A DNA stretch of 52,168 nt, taken from the NCBI GenBank assembly GCA_002344215.1, contig DDSV01000038.1:1-52168 (forward strand). Direction: 5' to 3'. Position 1 is the stretch's first letter. Each line of letters starts with the position of its first letter. The notes under the pieces were generated by a model. It was not told where the DNA came from. It saw only the letters and a program-made list of their open reading frames with translations, and did no database searches. This document shows positions 34,093 through 41,661 of the stretch, piece by piece. A program made the position numbers and the translations under genes. This DNA comes from Akkermansiaceae bacterium UBA2381. Lineage in GTDB: Bacteria > Verrucomicrobiota > Verrucomicrobiia > Verrucomicrobiales > DEV007.

Positions 34093-34808
34093 GCACCGCT
34101 CCCGCCATCGTGGTCGAACATCTCCGCAAGGTCTACGGCAGTGGCCGCACCGAGGTCGTCGCAATCAGCGACGCCAGCCTCGAGATCGCCCGCGGCGAGA
34201 TTGTCGGAATGCTTGGTCCAAGCGGCTCGGGAAAGTCGACCATTCTCACCGCGATGGCCCTGATCAATCCGCCGACGAGCGGCCGCGTCACCATCAATGG
34301 AGAACTCGCACTCGAGGGACCGCACGCCCTGGTCGATCTGCGTGCCTTCCGTCGCAAACACCTTGGCTTCGTTTTCCAAAAAGCGAACCTCATTCCCTTC
34401 CTCACCGCCCTCGAGAATGTGCAAATCGCCCTTGAGGTGAATGACCTCGCACCCCGGGCCGCCCGGAAACGGGCTCTGGAACTGCTCGGTTATCTCGGTG
34501 TCGAGGCACGCGCGAAGAACCTCCCCACTGCACTCTCCGGCGGCGAACAGCAGCGCGTCGCCGTTGCCCGCGCCCTCGCCAACGAGCCCACCCTCATCCT
34601 CGCCGACGAACCCACCGCCGCACTCGACAGCACCCTGGGACGGCAGGTGATGGAGTTGTTCGCCCGGATCGCCCACGAGCGGCAGGCCGGCGTCCTCGTC
34701 GTCACCCACGACCACCGCACCCTTGACGTTTTCGACCGCATCCTCGATGTCGAGGACGGCATGATTCAGGAGCGGAAGGTTCACCGTGACTCACCGGCCG
34801 GTCGCTGA
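34089..34808 (+). CDS. ABC transporter ATP-binding protein (LolD/MacB/DevA type)
   Basis: This 239-residue ATPase has Walker A GPSGSGKS, the signature LSGGEQQR and Walker B LILADEPT with the following AALD. The group contains LolD, MacB and DevA nucleotide-binding proteins. It powers the permease encoded just upstream. The gene converges on nnrS with a gap of 67 bases, where I see no clear terminator. Confidence 0.88.
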   Translation: MSTAPAIVVEHLRKVYGSGRTEVVAISDASLEIARGEIVGMLGPSGSGKSTILTAMALINPPTSGRVTINGELALEGPHALVDLRAFRRKHLGFVFQKANLIPFLTALENVQIALEVNDLAPRAARKRALELLGYLGVEARAKNLPTALSGGEQQRVAVARALANEPTLILADEPTAALDSTLGRQVMELFARIAHERQAGVLVVTHDHRTLDVFDRILDVEDGMIQERKVHRDSPAGR

Positions 34809-34875
34809 TCGTTGGGCTATCTCTTTGGTGGAGCAGCGGGAGTGCCGTTGCCACATTCAAAGAAAAGGCCCACGC

Positions 34876-36075
34876 TCAGTCCTCCTCGTCCCGCTTCACG
34901 AAACGCTTCCGGTGCCACAGGAGCCAGAGCAGTGCGAGAATGCCCCAGGTCCAACTGGCGTAAATGTGATGGGAAACCATCGTCGAGGGAATCCAGGCGG
35001 GCGTCGCCCGGGTCGTGGCCGCGAGGACACCGAGGAACACGAGGAAGCGCACCCATTTCGATTTCACGAAGAAGCCCTCGAGGTCGCCGCTGTGCCCGAA
35101 GAGCACGCGTGAGCCGACGATCAGCATCAGCATGCCGAATCCGCCGATGTAGAGCAGGTGTTCGATGGAGATGTGCTGAACATAATGGAACGGGGCGAGC
35201 ACAATACCCAGCCAGCCGACCGCCAGGGCCCAGAACAGGCCCGTCGTCAGAGAGCCGCCTTGGCGCGGTTTCCAGGTCACTTCGAGGAGCAGGTATCCCG
35301 CAGCCAGGACCGCGCGCAGTCCGTAACCGAGTGCGACCTGTCCGAAGGCTTCGATGAAAAAACTGGCTACGAGCATCACGGCGGCCACCAGGGCACGGAT
35401 GAGTTTCGTCCGGGTCTGAGCAACGGTCTTTGGGTCGCCGAAATCGCCACCGAGCATGCGTGGAAAGACGAAGGAGCCGATGCCGAGCACCGGTGGCAGG
35501 AGCAGGCCCTGATAGAGCAGCAGATTCGCGAGGCGATAGAGCGGGAGGTCCCGCAAACTCACTCCGGAGAGGTGTAGGACCGTGCCGGCGAGACCGCAGA
35601 CAAGGCCCGTGAGGGCGAGGAGCATCTGCGGCGGCGGCGCTTCCTTGCGGAACTTCACCACCCGGATGACGAGGCAGAGCAAGAGCGAGAGAAGGAGCGC
35701 CACAAAAAAGGCGTCACCCCAGGCGAGTTGCTGCCGCAGATGGCAGATCGAACTGAACTGGTGCAGCGCGAAGAGCCAGAGCAACTCCGCCGGCGTCAGT
35801 TTCGGTGCGGTGGCCATGCGCGGTCCGGCCGTGCCGAGAAATCCAACGACAAAAGCTCCGCCGAAGGCCTCGATCATGAGGCGTGCGTGGACGAGATTCG
35901 GAAAGAAGCTCAGGTGCTGTCCGTAAAAGAGCGGCCACAGGGAAACGCCGATGAGGCTCCATACCGCGCCGCTGGCGAAGAAGACTCGATACGGCTCCGC
36001 CGCGAGCCAGTAGAGGCCGTCTTTGCGCGGCCCCCTGGCCTTGTGTTTCTTGTGTTTGCAGGCAGGGAAACTCAT
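34876..36075 (-). CDS. nnrS: NnrS family haem/copper membrane protein
   Basis: NnrS is an integral membrane protein linked to NO tolerance and, in other bacteria, is controlled by NO-sensing regulators. This 399-residue version has about twelve membrane segments and the expected motifs: EPYRVFFASGAVWSLIGVSL near the start, AFVVGFLGTAGPRM, PPVLGIGSFVFPRMLGG and HLLYIGGFGMLMLIVGSRVL with FGHSGD. The start at 36075 is chosen over the longer frame because that extension is not protein-like. It lies 38 bases after the radical SAM gene. Confidence 0.88.
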   Translation of the reverse strand: MSFPACKHKKHKARGPRKDGLYWLAAEPYRVFFASGAVWSLIGVSLWPLFYGQHLSFFPNLVHARLMIEAFGGAFVVGFLGTAGPRMATAPKLTPAELLWLFALHQFSSICHLRQQLAWGDAFFVALLLSLLLCLVIRVVKFRKEAPPPQMLLALTGLVCGLAGTVLHLSGVSLRDLPLYRLANLLLYQGLLLPPVLGIGSFVFPRMLGGDFGDPKTVAQTRTKLIRALVAAVMLVASFFIEAFGQVALGYGLRAVLAAGYLLLEVTWKPRQGGSLTTGLFWALAVGWLGIVLAPFHYVQHISIEHLLYIGGFGMLMLIVGSRVLFGHSGDLEGFFVKSKWVRFLVFLGVLAATTRATPAWIPSTMVSHHIYASWTWGILALLWLLWHRKRFVKRDEED

Positions 36076-36113
36076 GGGGGAAGGTGAGGGGCGGATCGTT
36101 CGATACTCCCGCC

Positions 36114-37331
36114 TCACGCCACCGCAAGGGCGTTCTGCCGTTCCCCTTCGCGCAGATAACATCCCGGATCGGAACCCCAGAGATCACCCCCGTTCGCAAA
36201 GGCGGCCCGGGTGCGGAAGCCGCCACCGCAAATGCCGAACCATTGACAGTCGGCGCAAGGGCCGCTAAGGCGTGACTGTCGATCCTCCGGGGAAAGCCGT
36301 CCGATCGAGCGGATCGAGTTTAGCATCGGTGCCGATTCCGGATTGGCTCCCTCCCAGATCTCGGAGAAGGGCATGCGCTTCACGTTGCCGAGGGTCACAC
36401 TCTGCCAGAACTGGTCGGGGTGGACATTGCCTTGCGTATCGATGTTCCCGATGCCCCGGCCCGAGCTGTTCGCCCCGCCCCCGTTCCATGCGAGAAGGCG
36501 GCGCGCTTCCGCGAGATTGGGGTGATTTTCCCGCTCCATACGCACCAGCAAATAGGCACCATCCGCCGGCTGTGTCACCGTGAGCAGTTCCCGGTCAATG
36601 CCCTGCGCATGCCATTGCTCGACCCGGGTGATGAGCGTGTCGATGGCTCCCCGGGCTTCGTCGGCTCCGAGGACCTGCAACTCGCTCCCGCGCCCCGCCG
36701 GGACGAGGTGGTAAAAGCAGACCCGCTGGATCTCCTGTTCTTCGATAAAGTCGAGGATGCGGTCGATGTTCTCGACATTGTGCCTCGTCAGGGTGAGGCG
36801 CAGGCCGGTCTTCTGTCCCACTTCGTGGCAGTTCTTGAATCCCCGGACAGCGGCATCGAAGGCTCCCTCCTTGCGGCGGAACTCATCGTGGATCCGCCCG
36901 ATCCCGTCGAGGGAAATGCCCACGTAGGCGACCTCTGCGGCTTTTAGAAGGGCGGCTTTTTCCTCGGTGATGAGGGTGCCGTTCGTCGAGATCGTCAGCT
37001 TCAGCCCGGCCTGCGAGGCCTTGTCGACGAGATCGAAGAAACGGGAATGGATCATCGGCTCTCCGCCCGAGAGGAGCAAGGACGGCACTCCGTATGCGGC
37101 GAGATCCGCCACGACCGTTTCCATCTCTTTCCAGGTCAGCTCGCCCGGATAGCGGGCCGCGTTTGAGTCCGAGTAGCAGTGAACACAGCGGAGGTTGCAG
37201 GTGCGGGTGATGTTCCAGACAGTGATCGGCTTGCGGGTATCGGCGGTCCGATGGGCGTCGGACCCGTGGCCGTAGCGGAGACCGTCGGCGGGTTGGGCTG
37301 CGCCCGTCCAGAGTTTGGTGAGATTGATCAT
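36114..37331 (-). CDS. nirJ: Radical SAM/SPASM protein of the NirJ/AhbC type
   Basis: The 405-residue enzyme has the radical SAM cluster motif C45-NLR-C49-VH-C52, the LLLSGGEPM motif, and a C-terminal SPASM-like cluster region (CADCQWFGICGG, SDPGCYL). This pattern is that of NirJ in haem d1 synthesis and of the related AhbC in the sirohaem-dependent haem pathway. The window has NirK and no NirS, so a haem d1 role is not supported by context. The symbol marks family membership only. It is the middle gene of a unit ending in nnrS. Confidence 0.75.
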   Translation of the reverse strand: MINLTKLWTGAAQPADGLRYGHGSDAHRTADTRKPITVWNITRTCNLRCVHCYSDSNAARYPGELTWKEMETVVADLAAYGVPSLLLSGGEPMIHSRFFDLVDKASQAGLKLTISTNGTLITEEKAALLKAAEVAYVGISLDGIGRIHDEFRRKEGAFDAAVRGFKNCHEVGQKTGLRLTLTRHNVENIDRILDFIEEQEIQRVCFYHLVPAGRGSELQVLGADEARGAIDTLITRVEQWHAQGIDRELLTVTQPADGAYLLVRMERENHPNLAEARRLLAWNGGGANSSGRGIGNIDTQGNVHPDQFWQSVTLGNVKRMPFSEIWEGANPESAPMLNSIRSIGRLSPEDRQSRLSGPCADCQWFGICGGGFRTRAAFANGGDLWGSDPGCYLREGERQNALAVA

Positions 37332-37377
37332 AGGATTGGAGATGAAAAAATGGGTTGGTTAGTGATTGGTCAGGCCG

Positions 37378-38469
37378 TCATCCCGCGAGGACGGGTTCGT
37401 AGAGGCAGGCGGGATCGGCCGCAAAGGGATCGCCGGTGATACCGTAGGCCCGGGCGCGTGAGCCGCCGCAGACGCTCCGGAACTCGCATCTCCCGCACTT
37501 GCCGCCGAGCGCGTCATTGTCCCGCAGCGAAACGAAGAGAGGATGCTGCCGGTAGATTTCGGCGGGATGGGTGGACCTGACATTGCCACAAACAATGGGC
37601 AGAAATCCACTCGGTGACACCTCGCCGGTGTGAGAGATGAACATCACGCCGCGGCCGTCCCGGATTCCCGGGGGTGAACTGAGACCCGGTCTCGACCGCG
37701 AGGCACCGCCGCCGCGTTGTTGGATGAGGACACGGCGGAAGTGGTGACCCTCCGTCGTCTTCACTGCGAAGGGAGCGTTCCCGACGAGCCCCGCCATGTC
37801 TTCGAAGATTCGCTCGATATCCGCTGCCTCGGGCAGGGATTCCAGACCCGCCCGACCGGTCGGGACGAGGAGGAAGACGCTCCACATCGCCGGCTTGAGG
37901 ACAAACATGAGCCTTTTGAAGGCCTCGTATTCTTCGACGTTGCCACGGGTGAGGGTCGTGTTGATCTGGAGGCTCAGACCCGCCGCGTGCGCGCGCTTCA
38001 CCGCCTCGATGGTCCGGTCGTAGGTGCCGGGAACTCCGCGGAAGGCATCGTGGGTCTCCCGGGTGGCTCCGTCGAGACTGAGCGACATGCGCTGCACCCC
38101 GGCCTCCTTGAGTTGGGCAAAGTCGGCCCGGAGGAGTCGGGGTGTTGCCGAGGGACTCAGTCCGACGTGAAGGCCGGCATCACTGGCGTGGCGAACCAGA
38201 TCGATCGCGTCCCGTCGCATCAGGGGGTCGCCCCCGGTGAGGATGAGCATCGGGGGCATCCAATCGGCGAGCTGTCCGATCAGCCGCTGCGCCTCGGCCG
38301 CATCCAGTTCCTCCGGGTCCCGACGCGGTTGGGCCTCGGCCCGACAGTGCAGGCAGGCCAGAGCACAGGCGCGGGTGATTTCCCAGAAGACAAGAAAGGG
38401 ACGGTCGTCGAAATCATAACCTTCCGCCGTGGGAGTACCGATCGGGCGGGTAACAGGGTGGGGATGCAT
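37378..38469 (-). CDS. Second radical SAM/SPASM protein (AhbD/NirJ-related)
   Basis: The 363-residue enzyme has the cluster motif in EITRACALACLHC, LILTGGDPLMRRD, SLSLDGATRETHDAFRG, and an auxiliary-cluster tail CGRCEFRSVCGGSRARAYG and DPACLYEP. It resembles the Ahb haem-pathway decarboxylases and unassigned SPASM proteins that co-occur with NO genes. The start MHPHP at 38469 is preferred since the upstream residues do not look coding. It lies 46 bases before the NirJ-like gene, so the pair likely act together on a tetrapyrrole or peptide. Confidence 0.68.
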   Translation of the reverse strand: MHPHPVTRPIGTPTAEGYDFDDRPFLVFWEITRACALACLHCRAEAQPRRDPEELDAAEAQRLIGQLADWMPPMLILTGGDPLMRRDAIDLVRHASDAGLHVGLSPSATPRLLRADFAQLKEAGVQRMSLSLDGATRETHDAFRGVPGTYDRTIEAVKRAHAAGLSLQINTTLTRGNVEEYEAFKRLMFVLKPAMWSVFLLVPTGRAGLESLPEAADIERIFEDMAGLVGNAPFAVKTTEGHHFRRVLIQQRGGGASRSRPGLSSPPGIRDGRGVMFISHTGEVSPSGFLPIVCGNVRSTHPAEIYRQHPLFVSLRDNDALGGKCGRCEFRSVCGGSRARAYGITGDPFAADPACLYEPVLAG

Positions 38470-38623
38470 GCTGAGGTAATTAAAGAATAAATACTCCTGA
38501 TTTACTCTGCATGGATTGTTCTCGTCTGTGCACGTGTTGCTCTCGGTGCCGCAAATACCACCTCCTTCCAAAGATGTTCATCACCGAGAAGGACGCCCCC
38601 CTCTGTGGTGCGAAAAGTGAGCG

Positions 38624-38800
38624 ATGAGCTGCGAAAGTGAATCCGCAAAGACCGACTCCTCAGGAGCCAGTGCACCACCAGCTTCGATGCACTTGCTCGG
38701 GTTTCTGAGGTTCATGGTGATCCTCGTGAACGATCTCGCCACCGTCGGCGGCATCGCGTCGGACTCGGAGATGCGCTACGTCCCGCCTGCCTGTGTCGCA
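38624..38800 (+). pseudogene. N-terminal fragment of a DUF5009/HGSNAT-like membrane protein
   Basis: The peptide SMHLLGFLRFMVILVNDLATVGGI aligns by eye with the start of the intact gene at 46136 (SIDALRGLVMFIMIFVNDLASAGAI): the pattern LR-x-M-x-I-x-VNDLA-x-GGI is shared (each quoted piece read in two parts). Nothing of the remaining 370 residues follows, so this is a truncated relic. It lies in the 390-base gap after the radical SAM gene. Confidence 0.5.
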
Positions 38801-38859
38801 GCGCTGCGGAAGGACCGCCGGACGACTGCGACACAGGGGGCCTTGGGGCGTGGCGACGG

Positions 38860-39096
38860 TTACTTCAGCACGCTGAGGTCCGCGCCAAAGTTGATGTGAT
38901 AGGGGGCGCCGTCGATGACGAGGGCGGGCACGGACTTGACTCCGGCGGCCTCGGCTTCGGCGACGCGGCCCTTGGCGGTGCCGAGGTGGACGATCTCGAC
39001 ATCGAAGCGGCTCGTGTCGAGCGCGGCGGCGACGTTTTGCTCGGCGGCGACGCAGACAGGGCAGCCGGCGTGATAGAATGTGGCTTTGGTTTTCAT
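38860..39096 (-). CDS. Small thioredoxin/glutaredoxin-fold protein with CPVC motif
   Basis: The 78-residue cytoplasmic protein has the redox motif in KATFYHAGCPVCVAAE and the cis-Pro region SVPALVIDGAPYH. It is shorter than thioredoxin and closer to thioredoxin-like or glutaredoxin-like proteins, perhaps a disulfide or thiol carrier. It is divergent from the HxlR regulator gene at 39236, suggesting control by it. Confidence 0.75.
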   Translation of the reverse strand: MKTKATFYHAGCPVCVAAEQNVAAALDTSRFDVEIVHLGTAKGRVAEAEAAGVKSVPALVIDGAPYHINFGADLSVLK

Positions 39097-39235
39097 ATTG
39101 ATGTGTATTGGTTTTGGTTTAGCAATCCTTCATCGGACTGCGGACGGAGCTTGCGGGTGTTTCTCAAAGGGGAAAAGAGGGTACTATTGCGTGGGTGGGC
39201 ACCGTTTTGTGCCTGCTCGCCACAGCACGGCTGAG

Positions 39236-39610
39236 ATGATACAAACGCGAATGAAACCAAAACGAGCCCCCACGAAGAAAACCCAACACTTGCCGCTCAC
39301 GGAACGCACGGCCTACCGTCGTCTGGAGGATGTGGTGGGCTGCAAATGGTCGGCAGCGGTGCTTGCGGCCATTGGTCGTGACGTGACACGGCCCGGGCAG
39401 CTTGAGCGTTTCATTCCCGGCATTTCGACGAAGATTCTCAATGAGCGTCTGCGCAAGCTGGTGGACTACCGCCTCATCACGCGCACAGAGATCGCAGGCA
39501 AGGTGCCGCGCACGGAGTACGCGCTGACGGCCACCGGCATGAAGCTCAACGCCATCATCGAGAGCATCCGCGATCTGGATGAAGAACACGACGCGGGCAC
39601 TGAACCATGA
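39236..39610 (+). CDS. HxlR-family winged-helix regulator
   Basis: The 124-residue regulator carries the HxlR domain (VVGCKWSAAVLAAIGRDVTR, FIPGISTKILNERLRKLVDY, VEY-like RTEYALTATGMKL). The single Cys in GCKW is at the place where redox-sensing HxlR proteins (HypR/QorR type) form a disulfide. ATG 39251 is an alternative start. It is divergent from the CPVC protein and overlaps the MOSC gene by four bases, which fits a redox- or electrophile-responsive unit. Confidence 0.82.
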   Translation: MIQTRMKPKRAPTKKTQHLPLTERTAYRRLEDVVGCKWSAAVLAAIGRDVTRPGQLERFIPGISTKILNERLRKLVDYRLITRTEIAGKVPRTEYALTATGMKLNAIIESIRDLDEEHDAGTEP

Positions 39611-40305
39611 GCACACTCACTATCATCGGGCTCCAGACTGGCCTGCCGCGCACGCTGGGGACACCGGGGGCTGCTGAGCCGATGGATCGCGAATGGACGA
39701 CGGGGTTCTTCAAAGAACCGGTGGCTGGTGTGCGGCAGGTCAGGGCACTGGGGATCGAGGGCGATGGCCAGGCTGATCTCGTGAACCACGGCGGGCCGGA
39801 CAAGGCGATCAATGTGTATCCGTCCGAGCATTATGCGGCATGGACGGAGGAGTTGGGCCTCACGCTGCAAGCGGGTGCGTTCGGAGAAAACTTCACCACC
39901 ACCGGCATGACAGAGCGCGAGGTGTGCGTGGGTGATGTGTTTCAATGCGGGGAGCTGTGCCTGCAAGTCTCCCAACCCCGCCAACCCTGCTGGAAACTGG
40001 CCCGCCGCTGGCGCATCAAGGATCTGGCTGCGCGGGTGGAGCGCACAGGCCGCACGGGCTGGTATTTCCGCATGTTGAACGGCGGCCCCGTGCAGGCGGG
40101 CATGGTCCTGACCCTGGTGAAGCGGCCCGCCCCGCAGTGGACCATCGCCACCGCCAACGAGATCATGCATCACCGCAAAGAGGATGCTGAGGCGGCACTC
40201 GCTCTTGCTGGTTGCCCTGGCCTATCCGCGAGCTGGCAGCGGAGTCTGACCCGCCGCGCCTTCGGCGAGGCAGGGGACACCAGCGCGCGGCTGATGGGGC
40301 CGTAA
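39607..40305 (+). CDS. MOSC domain protein (YiiM-like)
   Basis: This 232-residue protein is a stand-alone MOSC domain: GIEGDGQADLVNHGGPDKAI, YPSEHYAAW, GAFGENFTTTGM and the reactive-Cys region SQPRQPCWKLARRW. YiiM-type proteins transfer electrons to N-hydroxylated bases using a molybdenum cofactor; this specific function is inferred from similarity. The C-terminal 3-alpha tail also matches YiiM. It is coupled to the HxlR gene. Confidence 0.8.
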   Translation: MSTLTIIGLQTGLPRTLGTPGAAEPMDREWTTGFFKEPVAGVRQVRALGIEGDGQADLVNHGGPDKAINVYPSEHYAAWTEELGLTLQAGAFGENFTTTGMTEREVCVGDVFQCGELCLQVSQPRQPCWKLARRWRIKDLAARVERTGRTGWYFRMLNGGPVQAGMVLTLVKRPAPQWTIATANEIMHHRKEDAEAALALAGCPGLSASWQRSLTRRAFGEAGDTSARLMGP

Positions 40306-40323
40306 ATGAACTTCAGCCAAGCT

Positions 40324-40404
40324 ATGAACCCCGGTTTCATCATTCTCACCGCCATCATCGAAAGCATCCGTGATTGGGATGAAGAACACGGCACGGATCA
40401 ATAG
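40324..40404 (+). repeat. Partial duplicate of the 3' end of the HxlR gene
   Basis: The stretch reads GFIILTAIIESIRDWDEEHG then stop, nearly the same as the HxlR C-terminus (AIIESIRDLDEEHD at 39551-39592). The nucleotide identity is high over about 55 bases (caccgccatcatcgaaagca here). It lies directly after the MOSC gene, so the MOSC gene is bracketed by two copies of an HxlR gene end. It looks like a relic of duplication or of an inserted gene. Confidence 0.6.
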
Positions 40405-40420
40405 TTCCCTCCATATCACC

Positions 40421-41653
40421 GTGAAACCTCTTCTCGCTCTCCTTTGTCTCAGCATCACGCATCTCCAAGCGCAGGAGTTTGACCGCTACGGCGGCTCCAC
40501 GGCGATCAAAGGAAGAGCCACGGGCTGGTTTCACATTGAGGAGGTGAAGGGGCGCTGGTTCTTCATCACGCCGGAGGGGCATGGCTACATCCCCGTCGGC
40601 GTGAATCACGTCGGCACCTACTTCAATGGTGGAGCGCAGAAGCTGCGCCCCACGGAGCATGACTTTGTCAAAGAACGGCACGCTGGCAGCCTGACGGCGG
40701 CTGCCTCACATGTGGAGAAGCTGGTGCGCGCCTGGGGCTTTAACTACGCGGGCTATGATGCACCGTCGCAGTTACAGGAGACCATGCCTTTCTCCGTTGC
40801 ATTCAAGCAGACGCAGACCTCGGGCGTGACCGTCTTCGGCCCGCCGCAGTATGTGGATGTGTTTGCACCGGAGTTCGCGGCGGACTTGGACAAACGCGTC
40901 GCGGAGTCTTGCGGGAAGCTGAGGGAGAACCGCTTTCTCCTCGGCTACTACCTCATCGACCTGCCGCGCTGGGGAGACTGGTCCTATCTGGACAACGAGG
41001 AAAAGAAGCAGGGCGTGAGCTGGCTTTCCTTCTTCCGCAGTCTTCCGCCCGGCTCGCCCGGCAAGCTGGCGTATGACAAGGCCACCCAAGGCGCTGCGGA
41101 CCTCAAAGCCGCTGAACTCGCCTTCACCGCCGAGATCGCGGACCAGTCCTACCGCCTCACCGCCGAGGCCTTCCGCCGACATGATCCGAACCATCTTGTG
41201 CTCGGCGAGCGGTTCGCCGGATCACGCCTCTTCATGCCAGTGGTGGAGAGATCGGCGAAATACTTCCCCATCGTCGCCATCCAGCTTGAGGGGGATTTTG
41301 ACGCTGCAACGTATCGTGACATCCATCAGCGCACGGGCAGGCCCATCATCAATGCGGATCATGTAGCCAACTTCCTCACACCCACCACGCAGCGGGTGCT
41401 GGGCGAGGCTTTGAAAGACGAAGCCGAGGCCGCTGCGCTCTACGCCCGCTATCTCCGCGCCGCCTTCACGGAGCCGTATTTCATCGGCTACAACCGCTGC
41501 CAGCTCGCCTCCCGCATCTTTCAGGACGGCCCGCCCGCAGGGTGGAAGCAAGGCATCCTCGATCCTGCGGGCGAACCCTATCCGCTGCTGCTGAAGAGCA
41601 TCACCACGACCAATCGCGAGGTGCTGGAGCGTTTGTATCAACCCTCGAAATAA
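40421..41653 (+). CDS. Exported glycoside hydrolase-like protein (agarase-like)
   Basis: The 410-residue secreted protein begins with a signal peptide from a GTG start (VKPLLALLCLSITHLQAQ); an ATG at 40379 is an alternative but would bury the signal. The sequence WFFITPEGHGYIPVGVNHVG and WGFNYAGYDAP recall TIM-barrel hydrolases such as agarases and beta-galactosidase-like enzymes. Candidate acidic residues are in LLGYYLIDLPRWGDW and VLGERFAGSR. The substrate is unknown. It is the first gene of a coupled five-gene unit. Confidence 0.5.
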   Translation: MKPLLALLCLSITHLQAQEFDRYGGSTAIKGRATGWFHIEEVKGRWFFITPEGHGYIPVGVNHVGTYFNGGAQKLRPTEHDFVKERHAGSLTAAASHVEKLVRAWGFNYAGYDAPSQLQETMPFSVAFKQTQTSGVTVFGPPQYVDVFAPEFAADLDKRVAESCGKLRENRFLLGYYLIDLPRWGDWSYLDNEEKKQGVSWLSFFRSLPPGSPGKLAYDKATQGAADLKAAELAFTAEIADQSYRLTAEAFRRHDPNHLVLGERFAGSRLFMPVVERSAKYFPIVAIQLEGDFDAATYRDIHQRTGRPIINADHVANFLTPTTQRVLGEALKDEAEAAALYARYLRAAFTEPYFIGYNRCQLASRIFQDGPPAGWKQGILDPAGEPYPLLLKSITTTNREVLERLYQPSK

Positions 41654-41661
41654 GCCATTCC

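Noticed and set aside
34809..34875. A bidirectional terminator between the ABC ATPase and nnrS.
   Set aside because: No stem of useful length with a T-run on either strand was found.
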